Of a DNA stretch of 64,000 nucleotides, positions 10,525 through 21,442 are shown in pieces. Source of the stretch: Neofusicoccum parvum (Eukaryota > Ascomycota > Dothideomycetes > Botryosphaeriales > Botryosphaeriaceae); the NCBI GenBank assembly GCA_020912385.1, contig CP087211.1:1178001-1242000 (forward strand), given 5' to 3'. Under the pieces are notes generated by a model, which saw only the letters and a list, made by a program, of their open reading frames with translations, did no database searches and had not been told where the DNA came from. How positions within the stretch are numbered: position 1 is the first letter of the stretch; each line of letters starts with the position of its first letter. A program made the position numbers and the translations under genes.

Positions 10525-11200
10525 CTACAACGCAACCGTACCGTTTCCGGACTCGACGTCCGCGTACGCATCCTCTTCCTCAGCATCATCCTCGCTCAGA
10601 GGCGCATACTCCGACGGCATGCCCATAGAGCGGCCTCTCCTCGCGACACTCTGGCAATGCGCACAGTCGCAGGAACTCGCCCTGACCATGCGCACAACCT
10701 GCAAGCCGACAAAGTATACATGAATCCCACTGCGTAGAACCCAGTCAGCCAACCGCACAAACGACAAACAGAACACGAAAAGAGGGGGGCATCGGAACTC
10801 ACAAGTTCACCATCATGAACACCGTTCCGTATGTCCCGAGTATGATCAACGACCTGCGGCCCCAGCTCTCCTCGCCCAGGGTCACCCAGCTGCCGATCAG
10901 CAGGCCGATGTAGACCAGGGAGAGCAGGACGTCGGCGAAGAAGACATTGGAAGGCGAGAGCGAGCGGATCGGTGACCCGATAGCGGCGACGCGGTCACGG
11001 TACAGGACGAAGCCGCCCAGCAGCACGGAGCCGGCGAGCGGCACGAGGCCGACGGCGGGTAGGGCTTCGTTGGCGGCGAGGCCGTGGGCGAGGAGGAGGG
11101 GGAAGGCCGGGACGAAGTTGGCCATCGTGATGCGCCGGAGGAAGGCGGCTGTTTCCTTGCCGCCTCGGGAGGAGGAAGAGTTGGCGGTGGCGGGTGACAT
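10525..11200 (-). CDS. Small four-helix membrane protein, unknown function
   Basis: Two exons: 11200-10803 and 10729-10525, giving 200 aa. The 73-nt intron has a GTGAGT donor and a GCTGAC branch point, and joins FMMVN-F-GIHVYF. Four hydrophobic segments are visible: NFVPAFPLLLAHGLA, AVGLVPLAGSVLLGGFVLY, NVFFADVLLSLVYIGLLIGSWV, and LIILGTYGTVFMMVNFGIHVYFVGL, which crosses the splice junction. The cytosolic-type C-terminus has cysteines (SSCDCAHC) and a long acidic tail (SEDDAEEEDAYADVESG). I do not recognise the family. The hydrophobic pattern across the spliced junction supports a real gene. Nothing in the neighbourhood hints at a role. Confidence 0.65.
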
Positions 11201-12043
11201 GTTGATTGTGGGTTCTGTAGGAAGTATTGGGGTTCTGGTATGAGTGCAATATTGACGAGTGTTGCGGTTGTGCAGACGGTTTATATGTCTCTGATACGGC
11301 TAGGCACCAGCAAAATGCAGAATCCTGGTTTCCGAAGTCCGGAGGATTCAGTCAAAGCCACTGAGCCCAGTTGACATGTTTCGACGACAGCCTGTCAGGA
11401 ATTCTTTGCTTAGATCCTGTATAGTTTGGAATAGGCAATGAGCTACAGCTCGTGAGACATGCTGTGTATACAGTCAAGTGATGTAGCATCCTTCGCGCGA
11501 GGCTGATGGTTGTCAGCGGGTCCCTGATTGGTGCCTGTTGACACAGCCTCATGTTGTTGCGGACGGCGCAGTGGGCGATGATCATTGAGGCTGCACCCTG
11601 GGGGCCGAAAGTATCTTTAGAAGCAATTTATGTGGGTACCGAATAGAAAATTAAGTTTTTGGTATTTAGAGTAAAGAGAAGATGTGCGTCATTCTAGAAG
11701 GCGTTTGGGCATTTTGCTTAGCGCATTGTTGTGTTCTAAGGATGTGCGCATACGAAACCTCGAGTGAGGTTGAGGAGAGAGCACCTTCAACAACATCCGC
11801 ACACGTCGACACTGAGTAGTGTCAGCAGCGACTTGTTACTGACAGACATTCAGCAGACTTCAAGCCTACCAGAAAGGTGAGCATACGATCGATACCCTTG
11901 TGGACCAGCAACACGACACTTTCTCAAGTAAATTGTGGATATTAGTAAGGTTACCGGCTCATTCAGACCTTGCCGTCCCGTCTTGTCCTCCAACGCCGAT
12001 CAGAATGCATACGCCTCCCCTAGTTCTCCGTCCAACGGATATC
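11201..12043. other. Intergenic between membrane protein and DPM1
   Basis: This 0.84 kb holds the promoter of the minus-strand membrane-protein gene and the 3' region of the minus-strand DPM1 gene. I see no gene, RNA or clear repeat. Confidence 0.5.
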
Positions 12044-13354
<1,311 letters not shown>

Positions 13355-14629
13355 ATGCCCTCGCATCTCGCTGCACCGTCGCGTCCGCGCGAGCGCCCCC
13401 GCCCGCCAAACCCCGTCGCTGCCCAGAACGAGCAGCAGTGGATCTTCACCGAGGAAGACCTGCTGCACACGCCCTCGATCGAGGATGGCATGCCGCCCGA
13501 GCAGGAGAAGGAAATGCGGTACAAGGGCATGACCTTCATATACCAGGTTGGCGCCATGTTGAAGCTGCCGCAGCTCACTCTGTCGACCGCCGGCGTCTTC
13601 TTGAATCGCTTCATCACCCGTCGCTCGCTGGTGAGCAAGGACGGATACAAGGCGCTTCACCATTACGTACGTTCTCCCCTCCCAGGCCTACCCTGCGAGG
13701 CTAACCCGCACAAGCAAATCGCGGCAACGTCCCTGTTCCTCGCGACAAAGGTGGAGGAAAACTGCCGCAAGATGAAAGAGCTGGTTATAGCATGCTGCAG
13801 GGTTGCGCAGAAGAACCCGAACCTCCTCGTCGACGAGCAGACAAAGGACTTCTGGCGATGGCGCGACACGATCCTGTATAACGAGGACGTGCTGCTTGAG
13901 ACCATCTGCTTCGATCTGACCATCGACTCGCCGCATAAGCTCCTCTTCGATATGCTGGTGTACCACGGCGTGGAGCACCACAAGCGGCTCCGCAACGCAG
14001 CATGGAGCTTCATCAACGACAGCAACCTTACCCAGCTCTGCCTCCTCTTCACCTCGCGCACAATAGCAGCGGCAGCGTTGTACTGCGGGGCACGTCTCTG
14101 TGACGTTGGCTTCGAGGATGAGGACGGCAAGCCGTGGTGGGAGATCCAGCACGTAACGCTGCGGGACATCAGGCGGACGTGCAACTACATGGCGAACATC
14201 TACGAGAATGTCCCGCCGCAGAAGGGTGGCGAGAGCATCTACGTAGGTCTACGGACCCCGGAGGACGGCGACCCCCTGTTCGCGCAGACGAGGCTAAGGA
14301 CATCGCAGACGCCCACGAGCCCTGCACCAAGCTCCGTCGGTATGGAGCGGACAAGCAGCGAGCAAGGCGTCAAGCGGTCGCGCGACGAGGTTATCAAAAC
14401 GGAGAATGGAGACGGCGACGCGAATGGAAGCCGAAAGAACGAACCCGACACAGCGGAAGCGGTGAAGCACGAGGAAAAGAAGGAGCGTGTTTCCGAAGGA
14501 GAGCCCGGGGCGAAGCGTATCAAGACGGAGGCGAACGGGGCGTCTGCAGAAGCACAGGCGTCCACGGAGGAAGGGAAGAGGATAGCCGCGGATGAGGACC
14601 TCAGCGAAGAAGGAGAAGTGGAGGAATAG
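13355..14629 (+). CDS. pch1: P-TEFb-type cyclin (Pch1/cyclin K/T-like)
   Basis: Two exons: 13355-13666 and 13715-14629, giving 408 aa. It is a regulatory cyclin of a transcriptional CDK (Cdk9/P-TEFb class) that phosphorylates the RNA polymerase II tail and Spt5. The first cyclin fold starts after QQWIFTEEDLLHTPS (FIYQVGAMLKLPQLTLSTA) and contains IAATSLFLATKVEENCRKM. The second fold has LYNEDVLLETICFDLTIDSPH and later NYMANIYENV. The Lys/Glu-rich C-terminus (about 310-408) is probably disordered. The 48-nt intron (13667-13714, GTACGT...CTAAC...AAG) is a multiple of three with no stop, so retention would insert 16 residues inside the cyclin fold between HY and QIAATS. Conservation across that junction favours splicing. 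Ctk2 is a less likely relative. Confidence 0.88.
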   Translation: MPSHLAAPSRPRERPRPPNPVAAQNEQQWIFTEEDLLHTPSIEDGMPPEQEKEMRYKGMTFIYQVGAMLKLPQLTLSTAGVFLNRFITRRSLVSKDGYKALHHYVRSPLPGLPCEANPHKQIAATSLFLATKVEENCRKMKELVIACCRVAQKNPNLLVDEQTKDFWRWRDTILYNEDVLLETICFDLTIDSPHKLLFDMLVYHGVEHHKRLRNAAWSFINDSNLTQLCLLFTSRTIAAAALYCGARLCDVGFEDEDGKPWWEIQHVTLRDIRRTCNYMANIYENVPPQKGGESIYVGLRTPEDGDPLFAQTRLRTSQTPTSPAPSSVGMERTSSEQGVKRSRDEVIKTENGDGDANGSRKNEPDTAEAVKHEEKKERVSEGEPGAKRIKTEANGASAEAQASTEEGKRIAADEDLSEEGEVEE

Positions 14630-15405
14630 TGGTCCTGCGTGGGCCCGGCATCCAATCCCAGGCGGCCGGCCTTGCATTCATGTGCGTACGGGCAGCACAA
14701 CACCAAGTGGGAGTCACGATGCGGCAAGGGTTCCAGGGAGGTTAGTCAGGTATCAGGTGAGAAGTTTATATTATTGCATCAGCGCAGGCGTTTAGGTGGA
14801 CACTGACAGCGGGGGCGTTTGGGCCAATTTGCTGCGGAGAAACTCCATGGGGAGGGGCTTGATTTTGGAGATAACCCATGGGGAACAGGGTCGACAGCGT
14901 GACGGTCAGACGACACAATCAATGTACGAGTACCAAGCAGCGGCAAGCGGCTCTCTGCAGCGTGCATGCAGCGGCTCCCCTTAGTAAGAGACGGATCTGC
15001 CGTTGGGATTTTTTTTCTCTGTCGCAGCGCCGCACGGCAGCCTCGGTGTGGCCTCGGGGGTGTGGAAATCGGGCGCCCCCATTGGCCACCCGCCGCGATA
15101 AGCATTCCCTGCCGTCATCGCCAATGCGGAGCAGCGCCGCGTGCATGGCACTTGACACCATGGTGCCCGCCCGCGCCAGAGGATTACTAGACTGGACCGT
15201 CCCGATTACAGAGCCACATGGCTCCAACCTCCATAAGGCCCGATGTGCGCACTTCTCCCCGTCCTGACGCAAGCTCTCCAATTTCACAGTCGTCTCTTCT
15301 CTGCCCTCGAGCACTCCCCATTGACGTTGCTCTCCCACGAGCACCTCTTTCCAACCGCAACACCACGCGTCCCACGGAGGCAGACACTTCTCCCAGCTCG
15401 CCGGA
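14630..15405. other. Intergenic between cyclin and 2EXR-like gene
   Basis: This 0.78 kb contains the cyclin 3' region and the promoter of the next plus-strand gene. I see no gene or repeat. Confidence 0.5.
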
Positions 15406-16401
15406 ATGGCCAGACAAACCTCCCCGTTCCTGCGGCTCCCCACAGAGATCCGGCTCATGATCTACGAGGAACTGCTCCTCCCTCCCGCATCCAAAGAGCC
15501 ATGCCCGCCCAACACTAAATTCGTGGCGCCGGACTACCACGAGTACGAACCCACCAGCACCTCCAACACCCTCCGCGCCCCTCGCACGCTGCAAATCCGC
15601 ACCATCGACCCAGCCAAGCTCGCGGCCAATCCGTCCCTCCTCCCGCCCACCTCCTCGCGGCCGCGCTACCACATCCGCAGCGACGCCTTCCGCTCGCGCA
15701 CCACGCCGACCACCTACGCGCTCCAGAACAACCCAGGCCTGCACCCGGCCATCCTGGCCACCTGCCGGCAGGTGCACGCCGAGGCGGCCGGGCTGCTCTA
15801 CTCGTCGTACGCGTTCGACTTCGACACGCACGTCGAGGCCATCGTGCCGTTCCTGTCGGCGCTCACGCCCGCGGCCCGCGCGCGCATCGCCCGCCTCGCC
15901 CTCGTCAAGCGCGCCCTCCCCTACGTCAAGGAGTTCGACCGCGCCGAGTGGCGCGCCGCCTGCGAGTACACGGCCGCGCACCTGAACGTCGCCGGCCTCT
16001 CCCTCGCGCTGGGCGTCGTCGCCGGCAAGCCGCCCGCCGGCTGGGCCGACAGCCCCGCCCTGACCGTCGAGCACTTCCGCCTCGTGCAGCCGCGGAGCGT
16101 CGGCAGCAGGCCGGCGTCCGGCGCGGCAACGCCTACGTCGTCGTCGTCGAGCGGGGATGACGAGGGGAAGGTGTTGAATGGCGAGATGTTGTACGGTCTC
16201 GGCTTGAAGGCTATCGCCGGCGTGGACTTCGAGTGGGTCGAGCAGCTGCTGTGGCTGCGCGGCGTCAGGGACGTGCATGTGCGGGCGATTGTCGAGCATT
16301 GTCCGCCGCCGGTGAGCGAGACGATGGCGTTCTGGGTGAGCTTTTCGAAGAGCGTGGAGGGGTCGTTCAGGGAGTGGATGAGGGGGGTGATGTTGGTGTA
16401 G
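15406..16401 (+). CDS. 2EXR/F-box-like protein
   Basis: Single exon, 331 aa. The N-terminus FLRLPTEIRLMIYEELL fits the F-box-like 2EXR pattern common in Pezizomycotina. A second family-typical block reads ILATCRQVHAEAAGLLYSSYAF (about residues 122-144), followed by arginine- and alanine-rich helices (ARARIARLALVKRALPY). A low-complexity serine stretch (TPTSSSSSGDDEG) lies near 245-257. Proteins of this type may act as substrate adaptors or be lineage-specific proteins of unknown role; no partner is known for this one. The ATG at 15406 sits directly before the domain. A 443-residue open frame on the opposite strand (15187-16518) is a GC-driven shadow. Confidence 0.75.
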   Translation: MARQTSPFLRLPTEIRLMIYEELLLPPASKEPCPPNTKFVAPDYHEYEPTSTSNTLRAPRTLQIRTIDPAKLAANPSLLPPTSSRPRYHIRSDAFRSRTTPTTYALQNNPGLHPAILATCRQVHAEAAGLLYSSYAFDFDTHVEAIVPFLSALTPAARARIARLALVKRALPYVKEFDRAEWRAACEYTAAHLNVAGLSLALGVVAGKPPAGWADSPALTVEHFRLVQPRSVGSRPASGAATPTSSSSSGDDEGKVLNGEMLYGLGLKAIAGVDFEWVEQLLWLRGVRDVHVRAIVEHCPPPVSETMAFWVSFSKSVEGSFREWMRGVMLV

Positions 16402-17430
16402 TGAGGAGGAGGACGACGCTGGGTTGGAAAAAGGATGGGTGGAGTTTGGTCTCCTTTGCATTTTCTGTGCGTTCTGGTTTTTGGAGAGGTGGAAAATGGG
16501 TAGATGAGCTTGCGGCATTCGGGTGTTTTCCTGGGTTGATAGTGTTTGTAGGTGAGTTTGTGGTCTCGAGTGATTCTTTCTGTTGGTGTGCTGGTCTGAC
16601 TGCTTCTTTCCAGTTTACCAAAGGACTACAAGGATTATGTTGTGCATTTTGGCACAGCGTGCAACGAAGAAAGCGACGGACCCTGACAGGCATGCGTTCA
16701 ATCACTTTGAAGTGAGAATTACGAGCTGAAACGTGGACACAGCGTTCACCAACAACAGAAAATTCTTCTCGGGCCGCCGGAGCCGGCACACCGACTCACT
16801 GGCAACCAAGGGTGTTAGATAAGACAAGAGTGACGAAGACTTTGGAACTTTCATGAGACTTAGGAGCGACCGAGGACAAACTTTTCAGAGCTATGACGGC
16901 CTTCAAGATCGACACGTTTCGGTAGACCTGGCTGTGGAGGCGATTTTGGCAGGTACTATAGGCGCAAGTTGGAATATTGTGCTACGTGGTTAGACAATCA
17001 ATTGAATATTTAATCGTGGCGGATTCTTAAAGTTCATGGTGAGTAGGTACATCCTCTTTACAACAAAGGAATTGAAATTAAAATGTTCACTCATTCAGCG
17101 CTTGCGCAAAAAAGTTACGCGCAGAGAGTCTTAGCATTTTAGGATGGTCGCAGTGTATCGCATTGTCGTTGCCTAACTATAGTAGGCCTGCAAGAAGTGA
17201 AGATATAGAACCAGAAAAAAGTCAACCACAACCCGCTTCGTCGCCATTCGAAAACAAACAATCTGGGGGGAATCCAATCAAACAGCGCTCCTGATATCAA
17301 GCCCAAAATTATGAAAGCGACCGTCGGCTAAAACCATCACCGAAATGCAAATGCAACGTGTCATATGTATACGCAAGGGAGAGGCATGGTCCCGTCAGGC
17401 ACCGAGAGAGAAGGGAACAAAGGAACAAGC
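16402..17430. other. Convergent intergenic region
   Basis: This 1.0 kb lies between the 3' ends of the 2EXR-like gene (+) and the F-BAR gene (-). It is more AT-rich than its flanks, as expected for two facing 3' untranslated regions. No gene or repeat was recognised. Confidence 0.5.
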
Positions 17431-20400
17431 TCAGCAGTTTTGGAGGTAGTTGCTGGGCACTAGGCCGACGCGTCCAGGCTTGCTGACGACCTCGGCCTCC
17501 CACCAGCCGTCGTCCTGCTCGCGGGTGATGGCGAGAATGTCGCCCTTGTTGAAGCTGAGCTCTTCTGGGATTTGAGCCTGATACATGTACATCGCGCGAG
17601 CTGTCGATAATTGATTAGAGCGGGGATCCCAGAAGAGGCGAAGAATTGTGACTTACAATAATGCATGATCGGACGACCGTCCTTGGTGTAGCGAGCATCT
17701 GCTGCGACACTCCTGCTCCGGACGCGGCCTACCTGACCCTGTCCACCACCGTAGTCGGCACTGCCGCCACTGCCTCCTCCATAGTAACTCTGCGGTCGAG
17801 TGCTAGAGCGACCGGTCCTCTGGCTGCCCGCATATCCACCCCCGCCGTCGCTAGGAGACGGAGCGAGCACCATCGCACCTCCAGCGCTACTACCAGGTCT
17901 TTGAGCTGGACCGCCAAAGTGCGGTGCAGGTGAGGTGGCGCCTCCACGAGTACCAGGACGACTGAACTGAGGCTGTGGCGATACTGCGCGCGGAACATTT
18001 CCAGGAGATCCATAACGGGAGTTCCAGCTCCCGGAATCGCGAGGTTTGATTGGGCTGGTTGACTGAGCCCTGGGGCGGTTTCCTCCAGCAGGAGCAGCAT
18101 ACGGGTTTGGAGACGCGGCGCGGTTGTTCATGCCAGGCCTAGGACTGACTGCCCTTGGGCCAGGACTTGGTGCTCGAACGTCTTGACTGCCACGAGTGCT
18201 CGGACGAGAAGATCCTCCAGAAGCTCGGGGGTTGAACATGTTCTGCGTTTGCTTGACATAACTTTGCGTTGTCTGCTGCATCTGCTTCGCTGTGTGAGCA
18301 GGTTGAGGTGCGCCTAGGCGACTCATTGGCTGCTCGTACGAAGGCGGAGGCATTCCACGATTGCTGCTAGCAAGAGGCGTAGGGACGTTGCCGCCAGCAT
18401 CAGACAAAGTTCCAGGAGTCCCAGGAGGTGCCGGGGTTGCGAGACCAGCATAACGGTCGGCAGTCATGCGCAATGATGACTGCTTGGAGGGCGCCTTTAG
18501 CTCCGCAAGAGCTTGCGCGATTGGATCCGCCTCGTCGCCGCCAGTGTTGGCAGCCTCTTGCCTCCTCTTGTCAGGAGATGCAACGTCAAAGACGTTCTTT
18601 CCAACATTCAGCTGAAAGTTGGCTCGTGGGTCGACAGGCTCTGAATCAGGCTCGGGGCTGGCGGAAACTCTGTCATTGCCGAGAATAGTAGGACGAGCTT
18701 GGCGGCCATAGGGAGGTCGGGAGCCGTCACGACCACCTGCAGCTGACCAAGTGTTACGTCCGGTTGGAGTGGAAACTGTTGGAGACCCGCTTTCTTCCCC
18801 CTTGCTCTTCCTCTTGAATGGACTATGGCTCTGAAAGAATCCGCTTTTTTTCTTCAAAACCGCACGTTCGCGAGGTGCTGGTGTGGCGGGTTCGATTGCC
18901 GGGTCTTCCATCTGCTTGATAGGCGACGGTGCAGCGCTAGCAGGGTCTGCACTGGTGAAGGATGTCGGGGCTGAGAGATCGCTGCGCGAGTCGCGGCTGT
19001 CTGGACGGACTGGGCTCGGAATTGAGGAACTTCTCTCAGATGGCGGGGGCATACGGCAGAATTGAGTCATCCCATCCACAGGATAGGCGTTGTGGGGAAC
19101 CTGCGGGATATCTCCGTATTGGCTTTGGTACTGCTCTTGCATGGCTTGCGCTACAGCACGTGGGTCAGGCCTGGCGGGTATCGAAGGGTCCATAGGCTGT
19201 GCTGCTGGTAAACCTGCTTCCTTGTGCCCCAGTTCTCGGGCCAGCGGGTTGTTTGGATCATGATGAGATTCGAACAATGATGGCTGTGGTGATGCACTCC
19301 GGAAGGCTGGGTTCATGGTTCGCGCAAACTGAGCAACAGTGTAATTGTTCTCCTCGGAAGTGATAGACGCATCATCCGAAACATCTCCACGGCAGAAATC
19401 GATGAACTTGGGAGGATCGGGGATCTCCTGGCCTGTACCACAGTCCCGGATGAAGTTAGTGATATCTTTTTCGACCTCGCAATCTTCAAGGGAAAGCCGG
19501 ATCTTCTCGAGGGACTGTATATCATGTTAGCACTTGCCTATTGGCTCCAATTGAAGACTTAGCGTACTGCATCATCGCTTACGCAGACTGTGGACGCAAT
19601 ATTGGCGAAAGCCCACAAGCTGCTCTTCATAAAGTCGATACGCTCTTCCTCGAGATCTTGGAATTGCTATGGTGCTGTTAGTAAGTTGATCAGTTGAAGG
19701 TAGGAGCTTCCGTACATCGCAGGCCTTCTTCCACTCCCTGTTCCACCGAGCAGTCGTCTCTTCTAAGATCTTGACCGCCTGCTCGTATTCCTGGCTGCTT
19801 CCAGAAAGTTGAACTTGGGTCTTCTCCAGCTTTGCCTTGTTCTTCCGCTCCTCGTGGCCCATAACCATGTGTCCTTGCGCAAGGTAACCCTTGATCTTTA
19901 GGCTGTCCTGCTCGAACTTGTCTCGTGCCTTGTTGACGGCGGACGTTTGTTGCATTTTAACCTTCAAAAGCTTCTCGATACCGGTCTGTACAATCTTCCG
20001 CCGTTCCTTCAGGCCGCCTGTGAATGCCGAAAGTTGCTCCTCCAGTTCTGATTTCATCTGGCCTGCGATTTGCTGGTGTTGCTTGCCCATCGCTTCGATC
20101 TCGGCGCGGACGACATCGAGGGACATCTTCAGAGTACCGGACTCTGACGACCCAAGGGGCTTACGGGATAGGTTGAGGAGCTTGCGGGCGTATTCTTCTT
20201 CGATATGGGCGCGAGCTGCGAGTGTGTCAGCTGGTGAGAATTCACGGCAGACAAACCAGCTAACCAGTGTAGAACGACTTCATCTCATCGCCAGTGACCT
20301 TGGCATTGTGCATGCGCTCGAGGAGCGGACCAACACCAGCGTCATCCTTGCCCCAGAAATTGTTCGCAACTGGCAATGGTTAGTAGAGACCGGGGCTGGG

Positions 20401-20464
20401 GAAACGGGGAGATCGCACACGACAGAGAGACCGACGGTGGGTCGGACATGGTGGTCCCAGGCAT
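17431..20464 (-). CDS. imp2: F-BAR/SH3 cytokinesis protein (Cdc15/Imp2 family)
   Basis: Six exons: 20464-20419, 20369-20265, 20215-19716, 19666-19568, 19514-17657, 17600-17431, giving 925 aa. This family scaffolds the contractile ring and septum, linking curved plasma membrane to formins and other ring proteins. The F-BAR domain occupies about residues 15-290: FANNFWGKDDAGVGPLLERM, ARAHIEEEYARKLLNLSRKP, KERRKIVQTGIEKLL, KGYLAQGHMVMGHEERKNK, then SLEKIRLSLEDCEVEKDI. A Pro/Ser/Gly-rich disordered linker follows (about 300-870). The C-terminal SH3 domain starts SRAMYMYQAQIPEELSF, continues with DDGWWEAEV and ends GLVPSNYLQNC. All introns are 49-56 nt. The first exon is short (donor GTGCGA) and its start could instead be the ATG at 20449. 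Without the last intron the frame would read on to a false end at 17460. Confidence 0.92.
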
Positions 20465-21442
20465 GGTGCCGGGAGTTCAGCGACGTCGATGCAGCGGACG
20501 GATGGGGGAGACAGAGAACAGAGGGCGGAGGGAAGAAGGCAGCAGTGCGGCGTGCTGCAGGGCGTCGCAGTAATTAACAGACAAGCAGGGGCGCAGGGTC
20601 GTCGGCGCGTGCCTTGGCTGGTGGAGCGGCTGGCAGCAGCTGGAGAGCTGTCGGGGCGGCTTGGCAAACATGATGCGGCCTGCGTTCGCTGGGTAACCGG
20701 CCGCGAGCGCCACGCTCGACGCCCCGTGGCCCCGCGCCTCCTCCGCACCGCCCCAGCCGGCCTGAGGCCACGTGAAACCGCTCGTCCTCCAGCCCGGCGC
20801 GCTGCTGGGCGGCGGGCGTCAGGGCGCCTCGACCAGAGTCCCAGTCGGGGCCGGCTCCAACGGTGCCTGTCGCCTTCGCTCCGCCGCGCCGCCGGCGAGG
20901 AAGCCCGCCTCACCACCCGCGACGCACTGCTGCATGCCCTGCCGCGACAGCCGCTGATATCCCGAGGCCTTGAGCTGCGGCATGGCGGGCGGGAGCCCGC
21001 AGCTGGGCCTACAGGGCGCCGCGGCGGGCGGGCCAGTGCAATGGCACGCTGGGCGGATAGCAAATAGGCTGCGGGCGCGGGGAGGGCATGTTTGCGCCCG
21101 TCGCAGCATTGCCGGGCGTGCTCGCGCGGTCGCGGTCGCGCCGTGGGTGGTTCATGCGAGCGTGACGGGCGCCCGGCGCGCTCAAGACGGCGCTGTGGTC
21201 CTGGATTGAATTGCGCGCGTGAATGCCAGCTGCTCTGCGGCCCTGCGGTTCTGCGCTGCCGTGCTGCTCGCTCTCGCTGCTCCCACCGGGAAGTGCCGCG
21301 CGAGGCCCGTTCACGTCTTCGGGCTGCCAACCTTGAACTTCACCTACAGTGCCATCGTCCCCCACCGACCACACCTGTCCTCCTCTCCACCACCCTCTTC
21401 CTGCCCAGTCGCGCGTGCGAACCCGATGGAATAGCTGCCTAG
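20465..21442. promoter_or_regulatory. Divergent F-BAR/NOT1 promoter region
   Basis: This GC-rich 0.98 kb separates the divergent F-BAR and NOT1 genes. Long open frames cross it on both strands (for example minus 20380-21330) but have no conserved content. A pyrimidine-rich run (about 21350-21410) lies just before the NOT1 ATG, common in fungal promoters. Confidence 0.55.

Noticed and set aside
15187..16518. 443-codon minus-strand frame opposite the 2EXR-like gene
   Set aside because: Arg/Gly/Ala-rich antisense shadow. The plus-strand frame has the recognisable LPTEIRLMIYEELL and CRQVHAEA blocks.
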